Source of the DNA: Inonotus obliquus
Lineage: Eukaryota > Basidiomycota > Agaricomycetes > Hymenochaetales > Hymenochaetaceae
Direction: 5' to 3'
Length of the DNA stretch: 64,000 nt
NCBI GenBank assembly: GCA_032164295.1
Contig: JAJHTX010000010.1
Span: forward strand, 186,001 to 250,000
Numbering within the stretch: position 1 is the stretch's first letter; each line of letters starts with the position of its first letter. Made by a program: the position numbers and the translations under genes. Shown one piece after another: positions 1 through 12,828 of the stretch. Under the pieces are notes generated by a model. The model was not told the origin of the DNA. It searched no databases and saw only the letters and a program-made list of their open reading frames with translations.

Positions 1-637
1 CGCCACCCGTCGTTGCTATCGGTACAGCACCATTGACTTTCGTAGTTCTCTTCGCTGTCCGCGCCGAGCACAACATAGATAAGTACATACTTTCCATTAG
101 GGCTATTTTCCGCTATTTTGCCTCGTTTGCTTTTCGACCATGTCCCGATTGGTCTCACAGTCGCTTATCAGCCTGCAAAGTCGTTTCGCTAGGCTATGTT
201 TCTCGTCCTTTTGTCCAATCCACTGGTTCCGGACCCACCGATGTGCTCTTCTGCTACAAGTCTATAGTCGTAAGGCTGAGCTTGGACGTAGCCGACACCA
301 TACAATGGCCCTAGTGGACAGGTTTCCCGGAGAATAGCCGTAGCAAATACTCGTTGTCTTATGGTACTTGCCAGCATTTGTCCTTCGATCAGCAGCTAAG
401 TACAACTCACGTCCTCCCTCCGCGTGTCCACCCGCGTCATTGGCTAGTCAGTCGTTCTTGCATGTTTGATGACAATTTTCGGCCCACCTCACGCCTCAGG
501 TTGCAGCCATTGAGAATCGCTTCGCTGCGAATGCATATGAAGACTGGCACTTCTATCTTTGCACCAAGCCTCTCGCCTACCTCAAATTGCAACTCAAATT
601 CGTATATATTCCTCCTGCAATAACTTCTGGTCGGACA
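1..637. other. Left-edge stretch, no gene recognised
   Basis: Only short overlapping open frames are present on both strands and none resembles a known protein. The last part is presumably the promoter and 5' leader of the F-box gene that starts at 638. Confidence 0.4.
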
Positions 638-2275
638 ATGTCCGCTCCTGACCGGGCAAAAGCTATCGAAGTACCGCCCGAGTTATGGCATGAAATCCTG
701 AGGCACTCCTGCGTCGAAGATGTCCTGAATCTTGAAAGGGTGAGTATGCTATTTCCCTGGCAGCGGTTGGCCAGGTTGACGCGTTGCTCCTCCAGACGTG
801 TCAGTTCTTTCGCACAGCTATTTCGGATCGACACTTTTGGTTGAGACGGCTACAAGAACTCGATTACATACATGCGCCCGATCTTCCTTCCCACATCTCT
901 GTCGGTTCCATGACCTATCAGGAGTTACGAAACTTGGTCGTCAGGGCAAGGAGACGAGTATTGAAATTCACTGGATTATCGACCCTTCAGGTCTCTAAGG
1001 AGGTCACTATACCGATAGGTCGAGAGAACGCAAACGGTATTCTGGGAGATCCTTCAGGCTGGGGGGCTGACACAATGCTACTTCCTGGTGGGCAGTATCT
1101 CCTTATCCTATGGCCCGCCGGGTATTTGCAGTGCTGGAACGTCATCACAAAATTGTGTTTGTGGACGTATCCTCCACTTTTTGTGGATATGGTCGACGTG
1201 CAACGCACGATTGTGAAGTACCCCTTTGCGTTTGAAATACTCCCAAACGGCGAGGTGCATGTTGCTGTAGCAACTGAGGCCGTAGACAACAACCAAAGGT
1301 ACGTCCCATCTACTTGTTCAGTGCATAAATAACTTCTCTGCCTAGGTCGCTTGAGATCGTCGGCTTCTCCCTTGACAAATCCTTATCTGTCTTGTATCAG
1401 GTAAAGCCCCTGGAGCTTGGTGTTTCATATGGGATTCCTGCCATAGTCAGATTACATAGGGACGTTTTAGTTGCTTATACAGAGGGATACATCATCGTTG
1501 ACTTCTGGAGGGAGGACCGAAATGTGGTGATAACAGAAGTAAGTCAAATTGGTCCATGATCGGGCGTTTGACTAAAAAGCTTCAGGGTATAATTGACGCA
1601 TTGGAAATCATCGATGACTTCATCATTGGTGTGACGAGCTACTATGACGGGAACTCGCTGATTGCGATCCCACTGAAAGCTCTTCGCGAAGTGACGACTC
1701 CTCAGATCCGCCTCGATGATTTACCCATCTCGTCGTGTGATATTAATCAGCCTGTCGGTCGGATTGTTGGGAGATCCCTGCTTTCATTGTGCTCGTTTCA
1801 CTGGCAAGGACCCCCAAGTGAACGGGAGGACACTATAATCACCGTCATGGCAGACGTGTATGATGAGCAGAACTGCGACTTCCCTATGGCTGAGTTCTTT
1901 TCGTTCAATTTAGACATGAAGGAGTCCTCGAATAGATCTTCTCATGCAGGAACGAGGATTCCAACACTGAAGTCACTCGGACGATCGAGCTTTACGAGTT
2001 TCGATCCCCAGTTTACAACATACTCTGTGATGTCGCCACCGTCACAAGCCGGTTCCACTGTGCTCGCATTTCACTCTGATTGGAGCCATGAAACACCGTT
2101 TTCGCGGACGTTATGTACCTTTACGCCTGGAAATCAACCTGTGGTTCGTGTAATTGATGAAATTGTCGTCGGAGAGAAACCGGCAACATTCAGTTTGAAT
2201 ATTGAGTTCTATAGTGGGGCGATTTATTATGTAACCATGGACTTGCAGAGTGTTGTGATTCGGTATCTTGATTAG
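638..2275 (+). CDS. F-box domain protein, four exons
   Basis: Exons 638-739, 796-1298, 1346-1538 and 1586-2275 join in frame to 495 residues. The three introns are 47-56 nt with GT..AG ends. An F-box lies near residues 10-55 and is split by intron 1: it has the PPELWHEIL start, then VEDVLNLERV, then CQFFRTAISDRHFWLRRL. F-box proteins bind SKP1 and recruit substrates to SCF ubiquitin ligases; that role is family knowledge, and no substrate can be inferred. The rest, with spaced W and G residues and beta-like strands, may form a propeller-like substrate module, but I see no clear repeat. The start is the first ATG before the F-box. Agaricomycetes carry many such genes, so orthology cannot be assigned. 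Confidence 0.85.
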
Positions 2276-2872
2276 AGGAGTCCTTTTCCGTATATTCTAT
2301 AGTCTAGATCATTCGAGCAATTATAGTTCCTAGGTTGTCAGCTAGAATCGGCTTCCATGCCACTTGAAATATTCTACGAACACATTGGCCCTTTCTTCGG
2401 ATCACAAGAAGTATATGAGAATTCATGACTTAGTCCTCTTTCGGAGAACCTAGCATCCTGCTTATATTGTCGGATGAGAGAGATTAGCAGAATTCATTGA
2501 CTACTTCAAAAACTCATCGAGATTGATTCGTGTATTTCTCATATCAACTGCATTCAATCATACAAATCAAGCACAAGCACCAAGGGAGATGACGATGGAG
2601 GGGGTAAACTTGGGAGATGACGATGGAAGGGGGGAAGGGTGTTGCGCTATAACAAGTATACTTCAAGAAACAGGAGCAAGCGTATATTTCACTCTAAGTA
2701 GGGGGATTAGTTGCCGGAGGTGATAAGTTGACAGAGACTGATGTACTCACATTCACATATATTTCTTGTCAGTTTCAAGTTATCAGTGGCGAGAACTGGA
2801 GCAGATTGACCCTTCATGCGCACGTCTATAGAGATAGGGTAGCTTGTGAGTAATGATTCATCAAATCGACAT
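2276..2872. other. Intergenic, with a short direct repeat
   Basis: No coding signal is recognised. A 16-bp unit (GGGAGATGACGATGGA) occurs at 2584-2599 and again at 2612-2627, separated by 12 bp, in a G-rich context. Confidence 0.4.
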
Positions 2873-3185
2873 TTATTTGAGACTAACTCCGATAGGTGGC
2901 GGTAGTCCGATAGTGACCGTTCCCACCAGGGGAGGGGGAAGGGTAACTGTCACGTTGGCCGGCCTGACGCAAGTTTGGGGCTCAGTGCAGAGTTCCACTT
3001 GTGAAGTAACTGTAACATTTGGTGGTATTGTTAACTTGAAGGGTGTACCAGGTGAAAGAATCCCGAGCTGGTCGCAGACAGGTGGGACAATGTCGCGTTT
3101 TGCAAGGAATTTCATTTGGACCAGGTGCTGCAAAGGCCATCAAGGCAAAGGACACAGCGATGACCGCTTTGTTCAAGAAGAGCAT
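2873..3185 (-). pseudogene. Possible remnant of a small secreted protein
   Basis: From the ATG at 3185 the minus strand encodes a good signal-peptide-like start: Lys-containing N-terminus, hydrophobic core and an AFAAPGP cleavage-type motif. It then runs into a frame that stops at 2982. A second frame (3133-2873) carries Thr/Val/Pro-rich sequence with several cysteines. The two would need a frameshift or an unseen splice to join. The Cys pattern does not match a hydrophobin. This may be a decayed or mis-modelled secreted protein; confidence is low. Confidence 0.25.
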
Positions 3186-3230
3186 TGTGATGTTAGAGTA
3201 CAGCTAGTGGGGTTTGAAGGACGATTGTGA

Positions 3231-6177
3231 CACTGGGGAACTGCATCCCTGGAAGGAAGTTCTTTTATGTCCTCAGCGAGTTACTTTGTACTTCTTTATA
3301 CTTGATGATGCGAATTTGTACTTGCCGATGAGATTACAATTTTTGCGTTGCGAGGTGGAAGCATGTGGTTCAACCGTGACAGGTGGATATCAACAAATGC
3401 AAGGCACATGCTGAGATGGACCGAATGACGGAACGCGAGGGCACGGGTCTGGAATGAATGTTAGCTCCAGTATGAGGAGGAAATGGGCGCTATAGTATTA
3501 CGGGAGTGGCTCAGCTTGATCACCTGCTGGTATTGTTTGAGCAATGACAGGGAATTCACGAGGTTGCGAGGATCGCTTGCGAATGGGAGGGATATTCATA
3601 TCAGTAGTGTACCTTGCGTGAACGTAATGCCTGGCGTGCGTGTTGGCATGCATTGAAATACGACTCTTCAGTTGTAGATGTCAGATGAGGGTGTCTTGGG
3701 TGGTCTGCCATTTCACCCGTGTAAATACTGAATATAAAGCTGCTCTGAAGGCCCGTCATAATCCCAGAATATACTCCTGAAGAGAGGTCTGATTAACAGT
3801 TCTGTGGTTCAGAAAGCAACCAGAAAGACTCTCTTTAGCTTACGCTGAAATGCAAGATCCGAGTTAGAACACGGAAAGGCCCACTTGCCGGAACGCTCAA
3901 ATATGACGTACATCTCGTGCCCGTCGTATAGACGCACCGTGTATCAACACACAGAAAAAGGTGGTTCCGTTCAACGGTGCATCAGGTGGAATCGGTATCC
4001 CTGGTGTTCCATAGCGGAGAAGATGATCATTGAGCTTGTCAGTGCTCGTTATAGTGATGTAGGAGAAACAGATTTATCCATGTTTAAGCCGATTCTATCC
4101 TTCCGTCTCGTAAACGCGCCTGGCCAACTTGAAGTGGTCGAGTATCTATTTGGACAAGACTAACATTGTCCAAAAGTAGTGTGGACAGTCCATGAACCTA
4201 GAAAGAGGTCTCTCTCGTGAGCAATGGTCGAACTAGGCCGCCGATAGCGCACGCGAGATGCCGCACAGCGTACGGAGGTCGACGAAAGGTGTCGGGACCC
4301 CAACTCGATTTAGGAATGCGCATCCTTATTTTCTAATGGGAAAGTCTCGTACGGAGGTATGATAATGGCGGCTGACTTACCAGATATGGAATCAAGAAGG
4401 ATCCAGATAGATCTTCCTGAGCGCAGTTGTTGGAATACAGTTCCCGCGAAGGTCTTGGATAAGCCTATAGGAAGGGAGATCAAAGAGAAATGATGGATAA
4501 ACAAAACATACCTGGATTATTCCGAGGCACGTCCGCTCACCGTAAATTCAAAAGTGGAACTGGCGTAAATAACAGAATAACGAAAGCCCGCGTCAGGCGT
4601 TATGACAAAGACAAGCGGATAAACGCACCATTCATAGAGCCATGCGTGTATACTAGTGAGGCCGATGAAACGACTCAGAATGTCAAGAATGTACTCGAGT
4701 TCATCCAAGGCTTGCGGTGCAATGCGGTACAGGTTGTCAATTTGCATCATAAGAAATTGCTGCCTCCGGATCTTGCCCGCTGTGTTAACGACGTAAAAGT
4801 GGATCATGATTCAAGGTGTACAGATCGCACTACAAGCGAGATGGTTTTCAATGAGGATGAACAAAGCAAGAAATATCGACTATTTCAATAAGACCGTCAC
4901 CTGGCCTCAAGCGAAGGGCATTGGCGCAGAGTACCCGGGACAAGAAAGGTCAGACTGAAGAGGTGAATGCGAGAACGTAGCGATGATGTACAACAATATG
5001 CAGCTAAAAAAACGGTTGATGTATTCCCGTAGAGTCCCGTTCATAAAGCCATTCCCACCACCTAATTCTCTCTTCGACCTCTCAACTCATCCGCAAACGG
5101 AAGACGATGTCGGATTCTATTCGTGTTTTTGGTACTACTTGAGGTTGACCAACGTTCCCACCAAAGTATCCCAACTTGCTCCGACTCGATAAGTGGGCAC
5201 GTCTTACATTTCTTTATCACATCTTCCGTATCACTCGCGTAGAATCGCTGACCCGTGGCGGTGGACTGAGAGGATGCCGCGGTTGCTGGTGGCAAGGTGT
5301 TTGCACACTGGAGATGTTGAGAAGGAACAACGCCGAACATGGTAACGACGGAAAATCATTACAAATCAGTCACACAGACATACGAGAGTCACGATTACCG
5401 TCACACTCACGGAGGAGGATCGTTTTCATTTTCATTTTTCAACTCCTTTGACACGTCGATTTCTTCTTGCCAAATGCGCTACCTCGTCGTGTTATGGGAA
5501 ATCTTTATGTTTTGGGTCGTCGGTCGGTTGAATCAAGATATCACATCTGATAAGCTTGATCACTGGTTCGCAGACGACAATTACATTTCACCACACGGCG
5601 AGAGTCTGAGACCTGTTAATTTCCGTACCTTTGGAGTTATTGTATGCATCATTTCACCATAGATAGGAGGCTTTTTCGTCCTCTTCCTATGCTCGTACAC
5701 TTCAAGTTGAGTTTACACGGGCGATAACCGCTAAACTTGGCCGTACGTCCTGGTTCAACATTGTTGATGCAAGTGCGGCTCACCGAGAACGGATTGTAAC
5801 GGATCATGCCCAAATTTAGTCAGCTGAAGGGGAAAATCACTCGTGAAATTCCATGCACCTTTCAACATTCTGGCTTATTGGAATTGCAAGGCTCATCGCT
5901 TTGATTCAAAACCAGGCACACAGAGGCGTGGGATACTAAGAATTTGACAAAGTCTCCTCGAGTGGGATAGGTGTTGATAAGGGCATGAGTCGGCTCTATA
6001 TTCGAAAAAGATTTGACGCTGGTTCTGGGTGTAGTCAAGAGAATTATTAGATGGTAGGATGTTCAGCTAGACTTTACATGAGTGGTTGGGCGGCTCTGGA
6101 TATTTAATGTTCGATTTAACTGTGGTGTCCGCTAGTAATATATAATGCAATACACGAGTCTATCCAACAGTGATAAG
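3231..6177. other. Long stretch without a recognised gene
   Basis: Open frames of 90-133 codons occur (for example plus 4490-4891, minus 4517-4807, plus 5339-5662). They overlap on opposite strands, show no known motif and cannot be chained through plausible introns. The region may hold decayed genes or transposon relics; I cannot tell. Confidence 0.35.
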
Positions 6178-6239
6178 TCAGATGCCACGAACGTAATAAG
6201 AATGAAACATACCTTGATTGGGAAATCCAACCGAAGGAT

Positions 6240-7362
6240 TCAGCACTCCTGATAAAGCAACGAGACCATTGCGGCCAGGAAAGCTAACAATATTGGGATG
6301 CATAAAATCGTCGAGACCATAGCCGTGGTGTACGTCTCCGTTGCAAACATAACCAAGATCAGTGTCATTAGTGATAGGAGGAGTGCTACCACTGTGCAAA
6401 GTGGAGGAAGGAAAAGTGACCAGTATAACTAGAGTTAATCATGTTATTTGATAAATAAGAATAGTGATTTTTGTTCAAGTAAGGGACGTACAGAAAGACG
6501 ACGAGTTTCTGACATGCACCTGATGCATCCACATTTCTCGTGGTGGACGGTGCATTTCTCTGCATCGGACAAGCTCTCTCCATCATCTGATGGTTGTTTT
6601 TCGTTTTCGTTCTCTGCTGGAACAGCTGTTTCGACGCGCCTTTGAAATGGGCAGTTTGGATTTGGCACACTTGTTGCTCTTTTTCTATGTTCCATGTGCT
6701 TATGAAACTGTCCTTGGAGTTTCTTTATGACCTCCGCAGCAACCATAGACAGCGGAAGGCTCAGGATGCACAAAATCGAAGTCAAGAACAATGATGCAGG
6801 GATGATCGGTGCCATGTCGATTGTCTCTGCGGATCGCTCCCATTGGAATAGACCCGAGCCAGCGACTGCAAAGATTGTTATCACCTAAATGGCAAATTAG
6901 GGACGAATATGAGGTGGAAGTAAGACCAGAGAGGTTACTAGTAGCTTACCAGATTTGGAACACATGAATTCAGGAATGAAGCTCTGTTGAGCTTTTTGAC
7001 CTCTACAGACTCCAAGTTGTCTAAAAATAACCGAGGAGTTTCAGTTGGTGATGAAGCGAGATCTTGAGAGCCTCTTTTGACATGCTCGGTATCATCGTAT
7101 CTATCTTGGACGGGCTGCATCGTCCCATCTGCTGCTTCCGGTAAAGTCGTTTGTGAGGAGCTCCACGAGCACGAAGAACGGTATGCTTTTGCAAGTTTTC
7201 CATGTCTAGGAAAGTCCTTATTACGCGGTACATCTTCCGGAGAAAATTGCCCTGAGAAATAGTAAGTAATGACAGTGTGATAACGACGGGGAAGAAAGCA
7301 CCATAAATTGTATTAGTGCATTTTCTCTCCTTGCGCCTAGCTGCCTGTTGAAATCGCACCAT
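6240..7362 (-). CDS. Multi-pass membrane protein, function unknown
   Basis: Four exons join in frame: 7302-7362, 6950-7251, 6492-6884 and 6240-6428, giving 314 residues. Introns are about 50-65 nt with GT..AG ends. The first half is hydrophilic and charged. Exon 3 encodes hydrophobic segments (VITIFAVAG and, after a short loop, SLFLTSILCILSLPLSMVAA) followed by a Lys/Arg-rich and then acidic, Cys-containing loop. Exon 4, read in the frame set by the splice, is almost wholly hydrophobic, with probably two helices, and ends at a TGA. Three or four membrane spans are likely. I do not recognise the family. The stop at 6240 depends on the last splice site being right. Confidence 0.55.
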
Positions 7363-8450
7363 GGATCGAGAAGGGAATCGTACTACTTAAAGACGTATAG
7401 GTGAGTAATGTCTGTGATAATCGACCAAGGAAATTCGGCACCTGACAAGGCCAATTTGCTCTGGAACAACATAAACTTTCTTGTCAAAAAAGAAAGTTCA
7501 CAACTGAATGTATAAAGAATATAGCGTTAAAGAAGATAAAGAGAGTTAGTTATGATGCAGAACGGGTAGAGCTTGAAAGATGAAAGCTTGTCAGCTGTAT
7601 TCTGCTTTATATTCACCACATCCCCGAGTCAGGCAACCACGCAGATCAGGCGCCAGGAGGCGACGGCTGGAAAGGGATTTGTTCTTGCGGTCCTTCTTTA
7701 GCGGTGATTCCACGGCAGACTCGCGGTGAAGAACCGTCGCTGGTTGTTACGCTGGTCCGTGATTGTTTGATTCCCAGAATACCAGTCGTGATAGTGAACA
7801 TGGACTGAAAGACGAAGCGCCTACCACAGACAAATTCAGGTGGTATCTAGATTTGTAATCAACACGTAGTCGGCCAAGTTCTGCGATTTCCCTATTGTTG
7901 ATCTCAGCACCAAATAGCTGGCTGCAGTGTAAACCGAGGTGATGGTTCGATGGTCTCGTACCACATGACCGCCGGGAAAAGGCAATTGTTTCTGTCGCCT
8001 GTGTCGTCTACATTCGTCATTTGGGACCTGTATGCAACTTTTAGTCCGTAGAGACAGCTAACGTCGTGTTTCTGTTACATCTGTGCCCTACAGCATGCAG
8101 CAATCTTCAGGCGCCATCCTGATCGGGAGGAAGAAATGAAAATAGTCGATTGGTACTGAATACGTTATCGTGTACAGCTGCGCTGCATTGTATCAGTGGT
8201 GACCGCAACGAATAGCTTCTCTGGAGGTCGTCGTTGAGATGAGATGAATTGCGCATGCCACGCATCGGACACTCACCAGAGCACGTGATTTAAACGCTTT
8301 TCTCCTCGTCCGTCACGAAGTTGAAGACACAATTTCAGGTCAGCCAGCTACTAGAAACGACTGTCAATAGAGCCTGAGAGTATTCCAGCAGGTCCAGCAC
8401 GTTGCAAATCCCTGGCGCTGCAGTTACAGGGATGAAGAAGAAACCAACAC
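7363..8450. other. Intergenic, nothing recognised
   Basis: No open frame of note, RNA gene or repeat is seen. It may contain upstream regions for the divergent genes on either side, and missing 5' exons of the gene ending at 9483. Confidence 0.4.
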
Positions 8451-8627
8451 GTGTCTCGCCTTGTCGATCCCTTTGAGTTGCAGCCACGACGGGCTCCTTG
8501 CCAACCTGTGGCCTACATAGTGACGCATTGCATATGGCCGCGGCTCCTGTTTCACGCAAACTGGTGCTTGACCTTTTACTACCATAGTCTCTTCGGGTTC
8601 ACACTCTCTGCCCATCTTTTGTATGCT

Positions 8628-9483
8628 ATGGGGCTGAAAAAGGTGCGTCTATATTACATCGGAAGGTGCTCTTTAGACTGAGTCTGTAACTTACATCCAG
8701 GCTTGGATTTACGACAGCGCGCTGCCCGCTTCAATCGCGGACGAGCTTATTGCTGATGGTTACGAAAGTCCATCAAGCCCCGGAGTCCGTGCAAGCTTTG
8801 AAGAGAAGCAGGCAGCTCTAGAAAAGTACAGCCTATCTGCGTCTGGTGATCTTGTGCAAGAAAAGGAACACGAATGGGTCCGGAACACTGCTGCAATTCG
8901 TGCTCATCAGCTCAAGGCTCGTATGACTAAATTACAGGCGAAAAGTCGACGAGCAAGCTCATGGTCATCATACAGTATGGATGAAAGCACCCGACGTGAA
9001 CTAGGTCTGGATGAATATGGGGTGTGGCCGGAATTGGATAATACGGGATGCAGAGCTGAGGTACGAATTGAAGCCCGTCCTTCGATACTCTCACATGCTG
9101 ACATGCACCAGGCCGATAAAGCATCTAGGAGATCGTCGTATTCGGGTCCACAGTTCGCAGACCTGGAGCATAAGAATGCCTCGGCCGAGCCTTTTGTGAT
9201 CGACACCGTGGAGGACCTGGTGCTGCATCTTGATAAGATGGGTCGCCTGCAACCACCAATATTATCCCTTACGAAATCTTCCATGCCAACTGACCCGGCG
9301 CCTTCCATTACCTGCTCCGAGATGGAATCCGAACCGGGTGATTCCTCGTTTGCATCTCATTCATCTGCTGGGAACGAGAGCGATACTTCCTCTGACGAGC
9401 CCAGCGTTAACCCCGCACCGGAAGAAGAAGTTTTGATAGCTGACACAAGCGCCACGGATTTTGAATTGTCTGATGCCGAATAG
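8628..9483 (+). CDS. Hypothetical protein with acidic Ser-rich C-terminus
   Basis: A clear intron (8643-8700, GT..CAG) joins a short exon ending MGLKK to a long exon 8701-9483. Starting at the ATG at 8628 gives 265 residues. The same frame stays open upstream to 8451 and encodes a hydrophobic, aromatic-rich stretch, so the true 5' end may lie further left and include a membrane segment. The body has a charged helical region (about residues 40-100, rich in K, R, E, Q) and ends in a Ser/Asp/Glu tail with the last residues FELSDAE. No domain is recognised. The 3' half is well supported; the start is uncertain. Confidence 0.5.
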
Positions 9484-9991
9484 CTGCCTCCGATGCACCC
9501 GCACGAAAATTCGACTTCATCTCCCTTGCGCGCGTGCGTAATTGATACGTTCCACTCCATCATAAGCTGTCCAGCTTCCCGACTCGATGGCACTGGTTCT
9601 GGCGACTGTCAGTTCTGGAATAATGAGCTTTGCTTCGTTCCCCCTATGGAATAATCCATATGTGTCTGATGCTGTATGTACTTTTCTTATCCCTCCCCCT
9701 TCCCCCACCAAGACCCAAATGTCAATTTATTATTTCTCGATGTATTGTTCTTCTCTATGCTTATCCTTGATTTATCATGAGCTTCTTGTGTCGTACTTGC
9801 TCAAGCATCCACACTTATGTTTCTATTTCATCAGAATTCTTCCTTAAGCTTCATCAGACGACTTTAGAACACAGTGTTTTCTGCTAGTTCGTTATGACTC
9901 GGACGAAATTGGAATTTTTGGTTATGTAATTGTTAATTCGGTTTGTGAAAAGTTGATCACCTAAGCATTGTCTTGTCACGTGCCTTTCGTA

Positions 9992-10010
9992 GTGTCACAC
10001 ACTGTGACAC
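9992..10010. promoter_or_regulatory. Short palindrome GTGTCAC-N5-GTGACAC
   Basis: Two 7-bp arms form a perfect inverted repeat around a 5-bp spacer, about 345 bp upstream of BTB gene A. It could bind a dimeric regulator; there is no direct support for function. Confidence 0.3.
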
Positions 10011-10215
10011 GATCACTCACAGTAAGTATTCCTTCTTTCTTTCGTTCTGATCCACTTCCACTCTGATCGTGGAATCTCTGAGTGACTGAGACCTCTTTAC
10101 GCTCATGCAAGGAATCAAAAACTAGTTTCCATTATCCATGGAAACTGAGTCTTGGTTCCCTAGATTCAACTGCGCGTGGCACCTTCGAATTGATGGTCTA
10201 TATCATTCTGGGTTG

Positions 10216-10226
10216 CCTCGTGCCCT
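10216..10226 (+). promoter_or_regulatory. Shared upstream motif CCTCGTGCCCT (BTB gene A)
   Basis: The same core lies upstream of all three BTB paralogues, here 128 bp before the ATG. See the fuller copies at 11583 and 13222. Confidence 0.4.
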
Positions 10227-10353
10227 CTGAAGGATCATGACGAAAGTCAGTGCCAAGTAGGTATATAAAGATCACGACGGCGTCTTCTTTAGGGATTCGC
10301 CCCTCTTTCCTCCACGGCGACTTCAGGTTACCGATCAGAGCAAGTTCGAGGTC

Positions 10354-11210
10354 ATGAGTGCTGGCTTAAGTGGAAGTTCCTTTACGCCCTCTCCCTCTGA
10401 CTGCGATTCTGTCTCATCCGTTGTTCCAACACGATCTCCTTCACCGGAAAGCCGTGAGACACTATTTCTATCCGCTGCGACGATGTCAGGGGAGAAGGTG
10501 ATAGAGCCATTTTACTTCCGCTATGAGCAACCCATGCGCAGTGCAGAATATTGGTTCGATGACGGGAGCGCTGTGATAGAGGTGAGACTTGATACTTGAC
10601 ATTTATGCAGATTTCCTGAACCATACTATCGCATCATCAGGTGGAAAATACGTGGTACAACGTCCATGGTTCGATATTAAAACGTCAATCCGGCTTCTTC
10701 CGTGATAGTCTATCGAGTGTAACTGGTGTTTACGAGCTTCCAACTGGAACAGTGCGCCAGCCGCTCGTCTTGGACGTTGCGAAGCGCGATTTCGAACTCT
10801 TACTGTCCTTGATCTACCCATCGTGAGTAGCTTTACTACCGATATGGTATATTTGACGTTATTAACGAGCGATCAGGGATTTCTGGTCGCGTCATAATTT
10901 CACGGTGGACGAGTGGTTTGGCATAGCCAATGCATCCACAACTCTGAAGTTCAAAACCATCAGGAAGGCCGCACTCGAGAACATCTTTGAGATCTGCGGT
11001 GCTTTGGAGCTCATAGAACTTGGACAGAAGCATGGTCTGCCGGAATGTGTGTCATCAGGCGTACGGATGCTTTGCTTCGCAGAGGAACCACTCAATACAA
11101 AGGATGGAAATATCATCGGTATGGAGCTGGTGATTCAGATCGCACGAGCGAGAGAACTACTTGCGAAAGGTAGAAAATGGTCCGAGTTGGAAGCTGAACT
11201 GGCCCTTTGA
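10354..11210 (+). CDS. BTB/POZ domain protein A
   Basis: Exons 10354-10581, 10641-10822 and 10877-11210 join to 247 residues. After a Ser/Pro-rich leader of about 55 residues comes the BTB core: a YWFDDGSAVIEV strand, then NVHGSILKRQSGFFRDSL, a DFELLLSLIYP helix, and a helical C-terminal part ending KGRKWSELEAELAL. BTB domains mediate dimerisation and often bind CUL3. Agaricomycetes have large lineage-specific families of small BTB-only proteins, and this looks like one of them. It is the first of three tandem paralogues in the same orientation with identical intron positions. Start: first ATG, about 90 bp after a TATA-like box. Confidence 0.85.
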
Positions 11211-11582
11211 CAGCCTTTCATGTGGTCACATGGGACGCAGCCTCTGTATTTTTAGCCCATTAAGCGCCCAAGGTCGGCGAATGATAATAGTATCTGTTAT
11301 TGCCAAGCGTCACGGCTTCCAATACCATACTCTGGGGTATATGACTGTGTCTGATCCCCATTATTGAACTTCAGGAGACATACTTCCATTCCATACAAAA
11401 CGGAACACGAAGACCAAATCATCGCACGAGGCAGGAACTGGCTGAAAGAGATCATTGGAATCGCACAATGTCTTTCCGATGATGTTCGAGCCCGAGCCAG
11501 CCAGTCCTGACAAGTAGCGCTGGACGAGAATTAGGCTTGCTTCTTGGTATGTATGTAGGTGCTTCGCAATTTGCAAAAGGAA
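11211..11582. other. Intergenic between BTB genes A and B
   Basis: Nothing coding is recognised. The 3' flank of gene A and the promoter of gene B share this interval. Confidence 0.4.
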
Positions 11583-11602
11583 TTCTGACCCCCTCGTGCC
11601 CT
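11583..11602 (+). promoter_or_regulatory. Shared upstream motif before BTB gene B
   Basis: TTCTGACCCCCTCGTGCCCT lies 87 bp before the ATG of gene B. It matches 19 of 20 positions with the copy before gene C and shares its right half with the copy before gene A. It may be a regulatory site or simply retained from the tandem duplication. Confidence 0.45.
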
Positions 11603-11688
11603 GCAGCGTGCCAGAGCTAGGTTGTCGCTATAAGTACTGGTGCCATCCATCCTGGCTGAGTTACCTTCAGATCCATTAGTCCGCCAGC

Positions 11689-12828
11689 ATGTCTGAAATT
11701 TCGGTTGCTACAAATGTAGTTGTGCCAAGGGACTTCTACAATCGCCCTCCAGGGCTTCGCACACCATCTGTGGATCCTGCAATCCCGTCCCGTTGCGAAT
11801 CGCCTGTTGAGATTCGATCACTTTCCGATCACTGTTGGGGGCGTTCGCATTCTATTGAATCTGTCCCGTTTCCGTCTCCCCCACCGCCGAGTTCCCCGTC
11901 CGATATTCGCTGGTCACTACCACGATCACAATCACCTGCGCCTTCCGAATCAGTCGCTTCATTCCTTACAACTCCCGATCCACCCCCACCTCCACCCCCA
12001 CTTCTACCAAAACCATCTAAGAGCTCTGATTTCTGTAGCATAACTGGAACACCGACATCGCGCAGCGATAGGTTTTGGTACGCAGATGGGACTGTGGTCA
12101 TTAAGGTGAATAAAGCTCTCGACTCCTACAAACAACACTGTCTCACCTATCTCTCTAGGTCGACAATACCCTATATAAGTTATACAAGGGTATTCTCGCC
12201 CGTCAGTCGACGTTCTTCAGGTCCGAAAAGATCACTGCGGAACTGAAAGCCCCGCCGTTATGGTCTCCACCCTCGCCTCCTATCAGTAGAACGGGAAAGG
12301 CGCTCGAGGCGACCAAGTTATATCCCGATCCGCCCGAACTGGTTGGAGTCGGTTCCGAAAGCGATCCGGTCGAGTTGAGTGTTGCGAGAACGGATTTCGA
12401 GTTGCTACTTTCAATTTTGTTCCCAGAGTAAGTTCATTGCCGCGACTCTGCTTACGTATAATTTTTAAATTTCATCCAGAAACTTCGGATCCAACGTCAG
12501 GTCATCTGAGGAAGATTGGGCCGCAATAGCTAGCGCTGCCGAAGAACTCGAGTTTAACTCCATCCGAGTCTCTGCCGAGGCAGAAGTAATGAAGTCCTTC
12601 AATGCACTCAAATTAATCGACATTGGTAAAAACAGGGCCAACCTTAACTATATCCTCGAAGGACTCCGAATGCTCTGCATAAGGGACGATGCGCTGACTC
12701 GGGATGAGGGCAGATGTCTTGGTGTTGATTACACAGTGATTGTTGGAGGTGCACGAGAGCGACTTGCCAGGGGTTCCCAGTGGTCAGACATAGAGTCGCA
12801 GGTTTTGCTTGAGATTCAAGAGATATAG
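11689..12828 (+). CDS. BTB/POZ domain protein B
   Basis: Exons 11689-12105, 12159-12427 and 12480-12828 join to 344 residues. The leader is much longer than in the neighbouring paralogues (about 120 residues) and very Pro/Ser-rich, including a run of prolines near residues 95-110. The BTB core then follows: FWYADGTVVIKV, NTLYKLYKGILARQSTFF, DFELLLSILFPE and a helical tail with QWSDIESQ. An insertion in the core (LVGVGSESDPVELSV) is shared with paralogue C but not A, so B and C are closer to each other. The fold and CUL3-adaptor role are family knowledge; the target is unknown. Confidence 0.85.

Larger units (their letters stand above)
9484..10353. other. Intergenic upstream of BTB gene A
   Basis: Contains pyrimidine-rich 3' flank of the preceding gene, a perfect inverted repeat at 9992-10010, and a TATA-like TATATAAAG near 10262, about 90 bp before the BTB gene start. 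Confidence 0.45.

Noticed and set aside
2873..3185. Hydrophobin gene
   Set aside because: A signal-like start is present, but the required eight-Cys spacing with CC pairs is not.
2853..3230. Plus-strand 125-codon frame
   Set aside because: The opposite strand carries a signal-peptide-like start, which is the better, though weak, explanation.
4490..4891. 133-codon frame and its antisense partner
   Set aside because: Neither strand shows a known motif, and no splice chain extends them; not enough to call a gene.
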